64,000 nucleotides of DNA, taken from positions 682,001 through 746,000 of the forward strand of contig NZ_VHIB01000001.1 of the NCBI RefSeq assembly GCF_008087345.1. Reading direction: 5' to 3'. The notes below the pieces were generated by a model that was given only the letters and a program-made list of their open reading frames with translations, was not told the origin of the DNA and did no database searches. A program made the translations under genes and the position numbers. The DNA comes from Nocardioides caldifontis (GTDB lineage Bacteria; Actinomycetota; Actinomycetes; Propionibacteriales; Nocardioidaceae). Shown here one piece after another: positions 1 to 9,336 of the stretch; the stretch's first letter is position 1; every line of letters starts with the position of its first letter.

Positions 1-1999
1 GGCCAACCGGTTCGGGATCCCGGCGCAGGTGCACGAGGAGTGCCTGACCGGGCTCAACGCCTGGCAGGCGACGATCTACCCGTCCCCGCTCTGCTGGGCG
101 GCGTCCTTCGACCCCGGCCTCGTGGAGCGGATGGCGGCGCGGATCGGTGCCGACCTGCGCTCCCTCGGCGTCCACCAGGGGCTCGCCCCCGTCCTCGACG
201 TCGCCCGGGACCTCCGCTGGGGACGCGTCGAGGAGACGCTGGGCGAGGACCCGTTCCTCGCCGGGCTGGTCGGCGCCGCCTACGTCCGCGGTCTCGAGGG
301 CGCCGGCGTCGTGGCGACGCTGAAGCACTTCGCCGGCTACGCCTCCTCGCGCGCGGCGCGCAACATGGCCCCGGTGGCCATCGGGCCGCGCGAGCTCGCC
401 GACGTGGTGCTGCCGCCGTTCGAGATGGCGCTGCAGGCCGGTGCCCGCTCGGTGATGAACTCCTACACCGACACCGACGGCGTGCCCGCGGCGGCCGACC
501 CGGCGCTGCTGACCACGCTGCTGCGGGACACGTTCGGCTTCACCGGCACGGTCGTCGCCGACTACTTCTCGATCGCGTTCCTCCGCACGCTGCACAAGGT
601 CGCGGAGAGCACCGAGGAGGCCGCCCGGCTCGCCCTCGAGGCCGGGATCGACGTCGAGCTGCCCTCCCCGAACGCCTACGCCGGGCCGCTGCTCGCCGCG
701 GTCGCCGCCGGCCGCGTCGACGAGAAGCTGGTCGACCGGGCGCTGTTCCGGGTGCTGCAGCAGAAGTGCGAGCTCGGGCTCCTCGACCCCGGCTGGGCAC
801 CCGCCGAGCCGGCCGAGGTCGACCTCGACTCCGCCGAGGCGCGGCAGCTCGCCCTCGAGGTGGCCCGCCGCTCGGTGGTGCTGCTCGCCAACGACGGGAC
901 GCTGCCGCTCGCCGCCGACCGTCGCCTCGCCGTCGTCGGGCCGCGCGCGGACACCCACGAGGCGATGCTCGGCTGCTACTCGTTCCCGATGCACGTCCTG
1001 GTCCACTACGACGACGTCGACCGGGGCGTCGAGATCCGCACCGTGCGCGAGGCGCTCGCCGACGGCTTCGACGTCACCTACGCGCAGGGGTGCCCGGTCC
1101 TCGGCGGCACCGACGAGCAGATCGCCGAGGCGGTGGCCGCCGCGGCGCAGGCCGACGTGTGCGTCGCGGTGCTCGGCGACCAGGCCGGCCTGTTCGGCGG
1201 CGGCACCTCCGGCGAGGGGTGCGACGTCGCCGACCTTCGGCTCCCCGGTCGCCAGGAGGAGCTCCTCGAGGCGCTGCTCGCCACCGGCACCCCGGTGGTC
1301 GCGGTGCTCCTCGTCGGCCGCCCCTACGACCTCAGCCGACAGGTCGACCGGCTGGCCGCGGTCGTCTGCGGCTTCTTCCCCGGCGAGGAGGGCGCCCAGG
1401 CCCTGGCGGACGTCCTCGCCGGACGGGTCGCGCCGTCCGGTCGGCTGCCGGTCAGCTTCCCGGGCGCCGGCTCCACGCAGCCGTCCACCTACCTCGCCCC
1501 GCCGCTCGGGCTCCGCAACGAGGTCAGCACGGTCGACCCCACGCCGCTGTTCCCCTTCGGCCACGGCTTGTCGTACGGCGCCGCCACCTGGGGGTCGGTC
1601 GACGTGGTGACCGGGTCCCGGTGGCCGACCGACGGGGCGTGCGAGCTGGTGGTCGAGCTCGCCAACGACGAGGAGCGGTCCGTGTCCGAGGTGGTGCAGG
1701 TGTACCTGCACGACGTGGCTGCGTCCGTCGTACGCCCGGAGCAGCAGCTGGTCGGCGCGGCGCGCGTCGACCTCGACCCCGGCGCCCGGGCCCGCGTGCG
1801 GTTCACCCTCCCCGCCGACCTCACGTCGTTCACCGGACGGGAGCTGGTCCGGATCGTGGAGCCGGGCGCCGTCGAGCTGCGGGTCGGCGCCTCCAGCGCG
1901 GACCTGCGGGCGGTGCTCCCGCTCGACCTCGTCGGCCCGTCGCGCCAGGTCGGCACGGAGCGGGCGATGGAGCCGGTCGTGGTCGTCGAGCACCTCTGA
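1..1999 (+). CDS. Glycoside hydrolase family 3 protein (5'-truncated)
   Basis: The reading frame is open from base 2 and encodes conserved GH3 sequence before any start codon, so the true start lies left of the window. The visible ~665 residues hold most of the TIM-barrel domain, with the KHF motif and a VVADYF segment whose Asp is the likely nucleophile (SDW in many relatives). An alpha/beta sandwich domain follows, then a C-terminal fibronectin-III-like domain. No signal peptide can be judged. The family hydrolyses beta-glucosides or beta-xylosides. The coupled CE7 esterase suggests plant oligosaccharides, possibly acetylated xylo-oligomers, but the exact substrate cannot be read from sequence. 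Confidence 0.93.
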   Translation, partial: ANRFGIPAQVHEECLTGLNAWQATIYPSPLCWAASFDPGLVERMAARIGADLRSLGVHQGLAPVLDVARDLRWGRVEETLGEDPFLAGLVGAAYVRGLEGAGVVATLKHFAGYASSRAARNMAPVAIGPRELADVVLPPFEMALQAGARSVMNSYTDTDGVPAAADPALLTTLLRDTFGFTGTVVADYFSIAFLRTLHKVAESTEEAARLALEAGIDVELPSPNAYAGPLLAAVAAGRVDEKLVDRALFRVLQQKCELGLLDPGWAPAEPAEVDLDSAEARQLALEVARRSVVLLANDGTLPLAADRRLAVVGPRADTHEAMLGCYSFPMHVLVHYDDVDRGVEIRTVREALADGFDVTYAQGCPVLGGTDEQIAEAVAAAAQADVCVAVLGDQAGLFGGGTSGEGCDVADLRLPGRQEELLEALLATGTPVVAVLLVGRPYDLSRQVDRLAAVVCGFFPGEEGAQALADVLAGRVAPSGRLPVSFPGAGSTQPSTYLAPPLGLRNEVSTVDPTPLFPFGHGLSYGAATWGSVDVVTGSRWPTDGACELVVELANDEERSVSEVVQVYLHDVAASVVRPEQQLVGAARVDLDPGARARVRFTLPADLTSFTGRELVRIVEPGAVELRVGASSADLRAVLPLDLVGPSRQVGTERAMEPVVVVEHL

Positions 2000-2976
2000 T
2001 GCACCACGACTGGCCGCTGGAGCAGGCCAGGAGCTACCTCCCCGCCCTCGCGGTCCCCGACGACCTGGAGGAGTTCTGGGCCGGGACGCTGGCCGACGAG
2101 GCCGAGCCGCCGGCGCTCGTGCCGGTCGACAACGGGCTCGTCGCGGTCGAGACCCACGACGTCACCTTCGCCGGCCACGGTGGCACGCCGGTCAAGGCCT
2201 GGCTCCACCTGCCGGCGGAGCCGCTGCGGACCGGACTGTTGCGGGCCGGACCGTTGCCGGGGGTGGTGCAGCTCCAGGGGTACAACGGCGGCCGGGGGCT
2301 GCCCCACGAGCACGTGTTCTGGGCGACCGCGGGCTACGCCCACCTCGTCGTCGACACCCGCGGACAGGGGAGCGGCTGGACGACCGGCGCGACCGCGGAC
2401 CCCGCCGGGAGCGGACCGTCGCAGCCGGGCTTCCTGACCCGCGGCGTCGAGGACCCGCGCAGCTACTTCTACCGCCGGGCCTACACCGACGCCGTCCGCG
2501 CGGTCGAGGTGCTCGGTGGGCTGCCTCCTGTCGACGCCGAGCGGGTCGTGGTGGCCGGCGCCAGCCAGGGCGGGGCACTGGCCCTGGCCGCCGCCGCACT
2601 GGCGCCGTCCCGGGTGGCCGCGTTGCTCTGTGACGTGCCGTTCCTCTGCGACCTGCGCCGGGCCGCGTCGCTGGCCCAGACCGAGCCCTACCTCGAGCTG
2701 GTCCGCTACCTCGCCGCGCACCGGGACCGGGTCGAGGCGACATTCGCCACGCTGGCCTACTTCGACGGGGCCGTGCTGGCCCGGCTCGCGTCGGCCCCGG
2801 CGCTGTTCTCCGTGGCGCTGATGGACGTCATCTGTCCGCCGACGACGGTGTTCGCGGCGTACAACCACTACGCCGGGCCCAAGGAGATCGAGGTCTACGA
2901 GTACAACGACCACGAGGGCGGTGAGGCGTTCCAGCGCACTCGGCAGCTGGCCTGGCTCCGCACGGTGCTCGGCTGA
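1999..2976 (+). CDS. Acetyl xylan esterase / cephalosporin-C deacetylase family (CE7)
   Basis: A 325-residue alpha/beta hydrolase whose ATG overlaps the stop of the GH3 gene by one base (TGATG), so the two are probably translationally coupled. The nucleophile elbow is GASQGG around residue 190. The acid lies in LMDVICPP and the His in NDHEGG near the C-terminus, the normal order of the AXE1 family. The RGQGS segment is also typical. Length fits the family (~320) and there is no signal peptide, so it should deacetylate imported sugars in the cytoplasm. Pairing with GH3 supports a role in degrading acetylated oligosaccharides; the substrate is inferred. Confidence 0.92.
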   Translation: MHHDWPLEQARSYLPALAVPDDLEEFWAGTLADEAEPPALVPVDNGLVAVETHDVTFAGHGGTPVKAWLHLPAEPLRTGLLRAGPLPGVVQLQGYNGGRGLPHEHVFWATAGYAHLVVDTRGQGSGWTTGATADPAGSGPSQPGFLTRGVEDPRSYFYRRAYTDAVRAVEVLGGLPPVDAERVVVAGASQGGALALAAAALAPSRVAALLCDVPFLCDLRRAASLAQTEPYLELVRYLAAHRDRVEATFATLAYFDGAVLARLASAPALFSVALMDVICPPTTVFAAYNHYAGPKEIEVYEYNDHEGGEAFQRTRQLAWLRTVLG

Positions 2977-3064
2977 CCCCGTCACTGGCAGCTTCCCGCC
3001 ACCAGGTGACCGAGACCTGTCAGCGCCGCTCGTCCTCGTTGTCGTCGGGGACCACCATGGGGCG

Positions 3065-3958
3065 GTGACCTCGCCCCTCCCCGAGCGCGTGGAGCTCCGG
3101 CTGCCGGTGCGTCCTCCGTTCGCCGCGGGCGCGCTGCTCTCGTTCCTCGCCCACCACGTGGTGCCGGGCGTGGAGGTCGCGGGCCCGGGGTGGTACGCCC
3201 GCACCCTCGACCTGCCGCACGGCCCCGGTACCCTCCGGCTCGAGCTCGCCGATCCGCCGGCCGGACCCGCTGACCACGTGACGGTCTCCCTCGCCCTGGC
3301 CGACCGGCGCGACGTCGAGGAGGCCGTCGCCGCCGCCCGCCGGGTCGTCGACGCCGACCACGACCCGGCACCCGTCGACGCGCACCTCGGCGGCGACGCC
3401 GTCCTCGGCCCACTCGTCGCCCAGCGGCCGGGGCTGCGGGTGCCGGGCCAGGTCGACGCCGCAGAGGTGGCGGTGCGGACCGTGGTCGGGCAGCAGGTCA
3501 GCGTCGTCGGCGCCCGCACGGTCACCGGGCGGCTGGTCGCCGAGCACGGCACCCCGGTGGCCACCGGCGTCCCCGGTCTGACCCACCTCTTCCCGGCGCC
3601 CGCGGTGCTCGCCCGGGTCGACCCGGCGTCGCTGCCGATGCCCCGCGCCCGGGGCCGGGCGCTGACCGGGCTCTGCGCCGCGCTCGCCGAGGGCGCGGTC
3701 GCCCTCGGTGGGGACCCCGACCCCGCCGACGTACGCCGGACCCTGCTGGCGCTCCCCGGGGTCGGGCCGTGGACCGCCGACTACGTGGCGATGCGCGCCC
3801 TGGGCGCCCCGGACGTCTTCCTCCCCACCGACGTCGGGGTCCGCCGGGCGGCCACCCTCCTCGGCCACGACCTCGCGACCGTCCTCGCCGCCACCGAGGC
3901 GTGGCGGCCGTGGCGCTCCTACGCGCTGATGCACCTGTGGGCGATCCTCATGCCGTGA
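3065..3958 (+). CDS. DNA-3-methyladenine glycosylase, AlkA-like
   Basis: A 297-residue protein resembling the AlkA glycosylase half of Ada-AlkA proteins. An N-terminal AlkA_N-like beta domain covers residues 1-115. A helix-hairpin-helix GPD domain follows, with LPGVGPWTADYVAMRALG as the hairpin and LPTDVGV holding the catalytic Asp. The WRSYALMHLW tail matches AlkA proteins. It should excise alkylated purines in base-excision repair. I chose GTG 3065 because the conserved region begins right after it; the frame stays open upstream but that sequence is not family-like. There is no Ada-type methyltransferase domain and no linked repair gene. Confidence 0.88.
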   Translation: MTSPLPERVELRLPVRPPFAAGALLSFLAHHVVPGVEVAGPGWYARTLDLPHGPGTLRLELADPPAGPADHVTVSLALADRRDVEEAVAAARRVVDADHDPAPVDAHLGGDAVLGPLVAQRPGLRVPGQVDAAEVAVRTVVGQQVSVVGARTVTGRLVAEHGTPVATGVPGLTHLFPAPAVLARVDPASLPMPRARGRALTGLCAALAEGAVALGGDPDPADVRRTLLALPGVGPWTADYVAMRALGAPDVFLPTDVGVRRAATLLGHDLATVLAATEAWRPWRSYALMHLWAILMP

Positions 3959-4084
3959 CCGCCTCCCCGCGGAGATCCGGCGGTCCTACCACTGGCGCGC
4001 GTCGAAATGTGCGTAACCACCCGCGAACGGGAACAAGGTCCTACGGTAGAAAGGACGTCAGCTCCCAGCGGGGAAGGGGCCGAG

Positions 4085-5995
4085 ATGAGCAGGGGTGCGT
4101 CGCGCGAGCTCGATGCTCTGCGCAGCCTCCACCAGGTCTTCACCGCGATCCACTCCGGGCAGGACCTCGCGGAAGTGCTCCAGCGCGCTGCCCAGGGCGT
4201 CGTCGACGCGCTCGGCTTCCAGGTCGCGGTCATCGACTTCGTCGACCCCTACGGCTACGTCGAGGCGCTCGCGGTCGCGGGCGACGAGGACGCCTGCCGG
4301 GCGCTGAAGGGGCGCCGCGTCTCCCTCGACGAGCTCCAGGACGAGTTCGCGGTGGCCGAGGACTGGGGGCTGCTGAAGTTCGTTCCCCACGACCGGCTGC
4401 CCGAGGGCGCGGAGTACAGCTGGGCCCCCGACTACGAGCCGCTCGAGGACCCCGAGGCGTGGCACCCGCTCGACGCCCTCATCGCGCTGCTGCAGGGGCC
4501 GACCGGCGAGATGCTCGGCATGCTCAGCGTCGACCTCCCCGTCGACGGTCGCCGGCCTAACCACCTGACCCGCCAGGTCCTGGAGATGTTCGCCGTCCAG
4601 GCCGGGCTCGCGATCTACCACGCCCAGGAGCGCGAGCGGCTCCAGGAGCGGGTCCGGCTGGCCGCAGCCACCCGGCGCATCGTCGAGACCGCGTCCCAGG
4701 AGCTCGACCTCGACCGGGTGCTGGAGGCCTGCTTCGAGCCCCTCGTGGACGGTTTCCACGCCGACCGCGTCGTGATCCGGGTGTTCGACGTCGACGTCGA
4801 GGGGCCGCACGGCGAGCGGCTCGCGACCGAGGGCGCGACGTACCCGCCGGGGATCCTCGGCCACCTGCCCGCCCTGCTCGCCGGCGAGCGTGGCGAGACC
4901 AGCCGGGCCCGCGGCGCGCGGATGCTCGACCTCGGCGAGCGCGTGGCCTGGGCCTGCTGGCCGGCGCGCCGCTCCGTGGTGGTGGGCGAGCTGGGCGACA
5001 CCACCTCCGGGCTGCTCGACGAGGCCGAGCGGGGCGCGGTGCTCGAGATGGTGCACGGGCTCGGGGCGAGCAGCATGCTGCTCGTGCCGCTCGGCGCGGG
5101 GCCCGAGGTGCTCGGCACCGTCGCGCTCTTCCGCGCCGACGCGTCGTCGGGGTGGAGCGAGGCGGAGAACGAGGCGGCCCTGGAGGTCGGCCGCGAGCTC
5201 GGCCGCGTGGTGCACCGGACCCGGCTCTACCAGCGCGAGCGCCAGCTGGTGACCGAGCTGCAGGAGCTCGACCACTACAAGGTCGAGATGATCGGGACGA
5301 TCACCCACGAGCTGAAGAACCCGCTGACCTCGATCTCCGGCCACGTCGAGCTCCTCGAGGACGAGGGGGTCGCACCGACCAGCGTCGGCGCGATCGGTCG
5401 CAACGTGCGGCGGCTGCAGCGGCTGGTCGGCGACCTGCTGCTGCTCAACAGCGTCCAGGACCCGCAGCGACCGTTCGCCCCGTCACCGCTGGACCTCGGC
5501 GCCCTCGTCGAGGAGGTCGGCGACCTGCTCGCGATCCAGGCGTCGCGCCGCCAGGTCACCCTGGACACGAGCGGCGTCGGCCAGGCGATCCGGATCCTCG
5601 GCGAGCGCGACGACGTGCTGCGCCTGCTCACGAACGTCATCGGCAACGGCATCAAGTACACCCCGCAGGGCGGCGTCGTCCGGGTCGCGGCGCGCGCCGT
5701 CGACGGCCGCGCGGAGTTCACCTGCCAGGACACCGGCATCGGCATCGCCGAGCACGACCTCAGCACGCTGTTCGACGAGTTCGACCGCGGCTCCAACCCG
5801 GCGGCCCACGCGCAGCCCGGCACCGGGTTGGGGCTGGCGATCGTGCGCCGCATCGTCGAGCGGCACGGCGGCACCGTCGAGGTCGAGTCGTCGCTCGGCA
5901 GCGGCAGCACCTTCCGGGTCACCCTGCCGATGCCCGACGGTCAGGAGGCCGCTGCGCCCGACGTGACCCAGGGCCACTCGTTCCGGATCGGTTGA
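4085..5995 (+). CDS. GAF-domain sensor histidine kinase
   Basis: A 636-residue soluble kinase. Two GAF-like domains occupy roughly residues 20-185 and 200-390, followed by a short coiled linker. The HisKA helix carries THELKNPL with the phosphoacceptor His near residue 408. The HATPase_c domain has N-box NVIGNGIKYTP, G1 DTGIGIA and G2 GTGLGLAIV. There are no membrane segments, so the signal is cytoplasmic (small ligand, redox or light). ATG 4085 follows a purine-rich GGGGAAGGGGCCGAG. The frame is open back to about 4007, but that part looks like leader. No response regulator is adjacent, so it is an orphan whose partner cannot be named. Confidence 0.92.
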   Translation: MSRGASRELDALRSLHQVFTAIHSGQDLAEVLQRAAQGVVDALGFQVAVIDFVDPYGYVEALAVAGDEDACRALKGRRVSLDELQDEFAVAEDWGLLKFVPHDRLPEGAEYSWAPDYEPLEDPEAWHPLDALIALLQGPTGEMLGMLSVDLPVDGRRPNHLTRQVLEMFAVQAGLAIYHAQERERLQERVRLAAATRRIVETASQELDLDRVLEACFEPLVDGFHADRVVIRVFDVDVEGPHGERLATEGATYPPGILGHLPALLAGERGETSRARGARMLDLGERVAWACWPARRSVVVGELGDTTSGLLDEAERGAVLEMVHGLGASSMLLVPLGAGPEVLGTVALFRADASSGWSEAENEAALEVGRELGRVVHRTRLYQRERQLVTELQELDHYKVEMIGTITHELKNPLTSISGHVELLEDEGVAPTSVGAIGRNVRRLQRLVGDLLLLNSVQDPQRPFAPSPLDLGALVEEVGDLLAIQASRRQVTLDTSGVGQAIRILGERDDVLRLLTNVIGNGIKYTPQGGVVRVAARAVDGRAEFTCQDTGIGIAEHDLSTLFDEFDRGSNPAAHAQPGTGLGLAIVRRIVERHGGTVEVESSLGSGSTFRVTLPMPDGQEAAAPDVTQGHSFRIG

Positions 5996-6027
5996 GCCGA
6001 CCAGGGTGAGCCGACCGGGCTGAGGGC

Positions 6028-6921
6028 TCAGCGGGGCCGCACCGTGATCAGCACCGGCCGGTGGTCCGAGCGGCCTCGCGTCAGGCACCGCTGCTCGACC
6101 AGCTCCACGGCCTTCGGGTCGTAGCCGAACCCGTCGATCCGGCCGCCGCGCACGTTGGTGTCCCGGCACGGGGAGCCCGCCTGCCAATTGGTCCGCAGCC
6201 CGGCGCGGCCCAGCGACCTCGCCGCGCCCCACCCGTGGCGGCGGCGGTCGAGCCGGTCGTTCCAGTCGCCGCCGAGCAGCACCGCCCCCTCGTCGCGGAG
6301 CTGCTCCACGAGCGTGCCGAGGTTGCCGGTCATCGTCCGGTACAAGCTGCGCAGCACCAGGTGGCGCAGGGCTCCGTGCGGGAGGTGGACGGCCACGACG
6401 GCGTACCGGTGGCCTCCGGACTCCTCGAGGACGACCCACGGCAGCGCCCGGCCGTACCGCGGCCCGGCGAACCCGTCCGCGGCACCGGCGTCGACCAGCC
6501 GTACGGTGTCGCGGCGCCAGGCGATCGCCGAGGAGTACGGCGCCGGCCGGTGCACCTCCCAGCCCGGGAGCCACTCCTCGAGCGGGCGGCTGCGGACCTC
6601 CTGGAGCAGCAGCACGTCCGCGCCGCTGGCGGCGACCCGCTCGAGCTGGCGGCGGGCCCCGCGCTCGCCCATGGAGAAGGCGATGTTCGCGGTGACTGCC
6701 GTGATCGCGCCTGGCGGGTCGGGGGTGGGCTCGGCTGTCGGGGTGGGCGTCCCGGTCGGGTCCGTCGGCCCGGCGCTCGGGGTCGGTCCCGGCGTCGGGG
6801 GCGCCGGGGTGTCCCCGCCGCGGGGCAGCGCGGGCAGCACCACCAGCACTGCGAGCGTCGCCAGCGCGGCGACGGCGGCGAGCAGCGCGACGAGGCGGCG
6901 ACGGGTGGGGCGCGGAGTCAC
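6028..6921 (-). CDS. Membrane-anchored or secreted endonuclease/exonuclease/phosphatase-fold protein
   Basis: A 297-residue protein starting at GTG 6921. A basic N-terminus and one hydrophobic segment (about residues 8-29) form a signal anchor. A Pro/Thr-rich linker spans residues 33-70 and an EEP (DNase I-like) domain follows. Expected metal and catalytic motifs are present: TANIAF, LLQEV (Glu), GGDWNDR (Asp/Asn) and SDHRPV (Asp-His pair). It would hydrolyse phosphodiesters or phosphomonoesters outside the membrane; DNA, lipid and nucleotide substrates are all possible. The start lies 20 bp from the divergent EamA start, so their promoters overlap. Confidence 0.88.
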   Translation of the reverse strand: MTPRPTRRRLVALLAAVAALATLAVLVVLPALPRGGDTPAPPTPGPTPSAGPTDPTGTPTPTAEPTPDPPGAITAVTANIAFSMGERGARRQLERVAASGADVLLLQEVRSRPLEEWLPGWEVHRPAPYSSAIAWRRDTVRLVDAGAADGFAGPRYGRALPWVVLEESGGHRYAVVAVHLPHGALRHLVLRSLYRTMTGNLGTLVEQLRDEGAVLLGGDWNDRLDRRRHGWGAARSLGRAGLRTNWQAGSPCRDTNVRGGRIDGFGYDPKAVELVEQRCLTRGRSDHRPVLITVRPR

Positions 6922-6940
6922 GGTGCTACCTTCACCGACC

Positions 6941-7789
6941 GTGCGTTCACCCGGCCCGGTGGGGCTCGTCCTGGCCGGCATCGTGTCGGTGCAGGTCGGT
7001 GCCGCGCTCTCCAAGGGGGCGTTCGACGAGGCGACTCCCACCACGATGGTGTGGGTCCGGCTGGCCACCGCGGCGCTGGTGCTGCTCGCCTTCGTGCGTC
7101 CGCGGTTCGCGGGGCGCACCCGCCACGACCTGCTCGTCGCGCTGGCGTTCGGCGCGGTGCTGGCCTTGATGAACTGGGCGTTCTACCAGGCCTTCGCGCG
7201 CATCCCGCTCGGCCTCGCGGTGGCGATCGAGCTGCTGGGGCCGCTGAGCGTGGCGCTGGCGACCGGCCGACGACGCTCCGACGCCTTGTGGGTCCTGCTC
7301 GCGGGCGCGGGGGTGGCGCTGCTCGGGTTCGAACGGTCGGGGGTCACCCTCGCCGGGGTCCTCTTCGCCCTGCTCGCGGCCGGCTGCTGGGCGGCGTACA
7401 TCCTGCTGAGCGCGGCGACCGGACGGGTCTGGCCGGGGCTCTCCGGCCTGGCGGTCGCCAGCCTGGTCGGCGCCGTGGGGCTCGGGTTCTACGCCGTCCC
7501 GGCCGCCGGCGGCGACCTCCTCGACACCTCGGTGCTGGTGACCGGTGCGGTCGCCGGGCTGCTCTCCTCGGTCGTGCCGTACAGCCTGGAGCTGATCGCG
7601 CTGCGAACCATCCCGACGCACGTCTTCGGGACGCTGATGAGCCTCGAGCCGGCGGCGGGCGCGATGGCCGGGCTCCTGCTGCTCGGTGAGGAGCTCGGCC
7701 TCGGCCAGTACGCCGCGGTCGCCTGCATCGTCCTCGCGAGCGCCGGCGTCGCACGGCGAGCGACCCGGGTGGCGGTGGCCCCGGACTGA
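6941..7789 (+). CDS. EamA/RhtA-type DMT superfamily exporter
   Basis: A 282-residue protein with about ten hydrophobic helices in two EamA repeats. It resembles RhtA-like exporters of threonine, homoserine or other small metabolites. Conserved patches include SKGAFDEATPTTMVWVRL in helix 1-2 and a second-repeat SSVVPYSLELIALR. I chose GTG 6941 because the first helix follows directly; an in-frame GTG at 6923 is also possible. It is divergent from the EEP gene and monocistronic. The substrate is unknown. Confidence 0.9.
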   Translation: MRSPGPVGLVLAGIVSVQVGAALSKGAFDEATPTTMVWVRLATAALVLLAFVRPRFAGRTRHDLLVALAFGAVLALMNWAFYQAFARIPLGLAVAIELLGPLSVALATGRRRSDALWVLLAGAGVALLGFERSGVTLAGVLFALLAAGCWAAYILLSAATGRVWPGLSGLAVASLVGAVGLGFYAVPAAGGDLLDTSVLVTGAVAGLLSSVVPYSLELIALRTIPTHVFGTLMSLEPAAGAMAGLLLLGEELGLGQYAAVACIVLASAGVARRATRVAVAPD

Positions 7790-7884
7790 CCAGGGTTGCC
7801 CCGTACCGCCGGAGGGTACCTCTGGAGTGTCAGCGGTCACACCTGCCACAGGCCTTCCCTGTGCCGCACCTGGAGGGGTCAGTC

Positions 7885-8604
7885 ATGAAGCTGCGCAAGA
7901 ACGGCGGCGCCACCGCTGCCGACACCCACGACACGCACCACACCCACGACGCCGGCACGACCGGTACGGCGGGCGGCACGGCCGAGACCCGGGGGACCCA
8001 CCCGGTCGGCCCCGACCACGCCAAGGACCGCTCGGGTGCGGCCGCCCTCGGGGCCCCCGCCCCGCACCGCGGCCACGTCGAGGCGAAGGACCGGTTCGGC
8101 GGGACGAACTGGGGCGCCTCGTTCTTCGGCTGGCTCGTCGCGATCGCGTTGACGATCCTGCTGACCAGCATCGTCGGGGCGGTCGTCGCGGCGGTCGGCT
8201 CCGGCCAGGACGTGACCCAGACCGACGCCGAGCGGCAGGCCGGCACCATCGGGATCACCGCCGCGGTGGTGCTGCTCGTCGTGCTGGCGCTCGCCTACTA
8301 CACCGGCGGCTACGTGGCCGGCCGGATGTCCCGGTTCGACGGAGGCCGGCAGGGGCTCGGCGTCTGGCTGATCGGCCTCGTCGTCACGATCCTCGCGATC
8401 GGGCTCGGTGCGCTGTTCGGCTCGGAGTACAACATCCTCGACCGCGTCGACCTGCCGCGGATCCCGATCTCCACCGACCAGCTCAGCTGGGGCGGCGCGA
8501 TCACCGCGGTCGCCGTGGTGGTGCTGACGCTGCTCGCTGCGATGCTGGGCGGGAAGGTCGGCCACCGCTACCACGACAAGGTCGACCGGGTCGCCCACAC
8601 CTGA
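7885..8604 (+). CDS. Four-helix membrane protein of unknown function with His/Thr-rich N-terminus
   Basis: A 239-residue protein with a good Shine-Dalgarno (GGAGGGG) before ATG 7885. Residues 1-70 are hydrophilic and low in complexity, with several THD/HH pairs and no recognisable fold. The rest has four clear transmembrane helices (about residues 78-104, 118-140, 155-178 and 195-218). It resembles small YrzE-type actinobacterial membrane proteins known only as uncharacterised families. The His-rich tail might bind metal, but that is speculation. It is monocistronic; the next gene is convergent. Confidence 0.8.
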   Translation: MKLRKNGGATAADTHDTHHTHDAGTTGTAGGTAETRGTHPVGPDHAKDRSGAAALGAPAPHRGHVEAKDRFGGTNWGASFFGWLVAIALTILLTSIVGAVVAAVGSGQDVTQTDAERQAGTIGITAAVVLLVVLALAYYTGGYVAGRMSRFDGGRQGLGVWLIGLVVTILAIGLGALFGSEYNILDRVDLPRIPISTDQLSWGGAITAVAVVVLTLLAAMLGGKVGHRYHDKVDRVAHT

Positions 8605-8630
8605 CCGTCGACTCCTGCTGGCGGGGAGGG

Positions 8631-9305
8631 TCAGCCGCGCCCGGCGCCCTCGACGGCGCGGGTCACCGCGTCCGCCACCGGGACGTCGCCGCCGACGAGC
8701 TCCCACTGCTTGCGCACGGCGCGCTCGTCGTCGAGCACCGCGACGATCACGGCCGCCACGTCGGCGCGGGGGATGGTGCCGCGCTCGACCTCCTCGGCGA
8801 GCAGCACGGAGCCGGTGGCAGGGTCGTCGGTGAGGCCGCCCGGCCGCAGGATCGTCCAGTCGAGGTCGCTCTCGCGGAGGGCTCGGTCGGCACCGCGCTT
8901 GGCTTCGACGTACGCCCTCCAGACCTCCTGGGTGTCGTCGGGCAGCTCGTTGTCGACGCCGATGGCGGAGACCTGCACGAACCGGCGGATGCCGGTGGTC
9001 TGCGCGGCGGCGATCGACTTCAGCGACCCCTCGAGGTCGACGGTGCGCTTGCGGTCGATGTTGCCGTCCGGGCCGCCGCCGGCGGCGAAGACCACCGCGT
9101 CGCACCCGGCGAACACCTCGGCGAAGCCGTCGGCGTGCTGGTTCTCGATGTCCAGGAGCCGCACCTCGGCGCCGGCGGCCTCCAGCTCGGGGCGCTGCTC
9201 CTCCTTGCGGACCAGCGCGACCGGCGTGTGGCCGGCCTCGACCAGCAGCGGGTGGAGCTGGCGGGCCACCTGTCCGTGGCCCCCGACGACGGCTACTCGA
9301 CTCAT
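8631..9305 (-). CDS. NAD(P)-binding SDR-like protein (NmrA/YwnB-type)
   Basis: A 224-residue atypical short-chain dehydrogenase. The N-terminal Rossmann motif is VVGGHGQVARQL. Other typical segments are LVRKEEQ (dinucleotide specificity), FAAGGG, RFVQVSAIG and TILRPGGLTDD. The classical YxxxK is replaced by a YVEAKRGAD stretch, as in NAD(P)H-binding sugar-epimerase-like proteins. Length is normal for the family. ATG 9305 begins immediately at the Rossmann fold; an upstream in-frame start would add only seven residues. It may be a redox sensor or a reductase of a small carbonyl compound. Confidence 0.86.
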   Translation of the reverse strand: MSRVAVVGGHGQVARQLHPLLVEAGHTPVALVRKEEQRPELEAAGAEVRLLDIENQHADGFAEVFAGCDAVVFAAGGGPDGNIDRKRTVDLEGSLKSIAAAQTTGIRRFVQVSAIGVDNELPDDTQEVWRAYVEAKRGADRALRESDLDWTILRPGGLTDDPATGSVLLAEEVERGTIPRADVAAVIVAVLDDERAVRKQWELVGGDVPVADAVTRAVEGAGRG

Positions 9306-9336
9306 GCCGGCCAACGTAGCCCGCACCGCCTGAGGA

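Noticed and set aside
2034-3564. Long minus-strand frames opposite the esterase and glycosylase.
   Set aside because: They are typical shadow frames in very GC-rich DNA: Arg/Ser/Pro-rich, with no domains and overlapping genes with clear motifs.
7805-7821. GTACC...GGTAC dyad before the four-helix membrane gene.
   Set aside because: Only five-base arms and no link to a regulator; too weak to list as a site.
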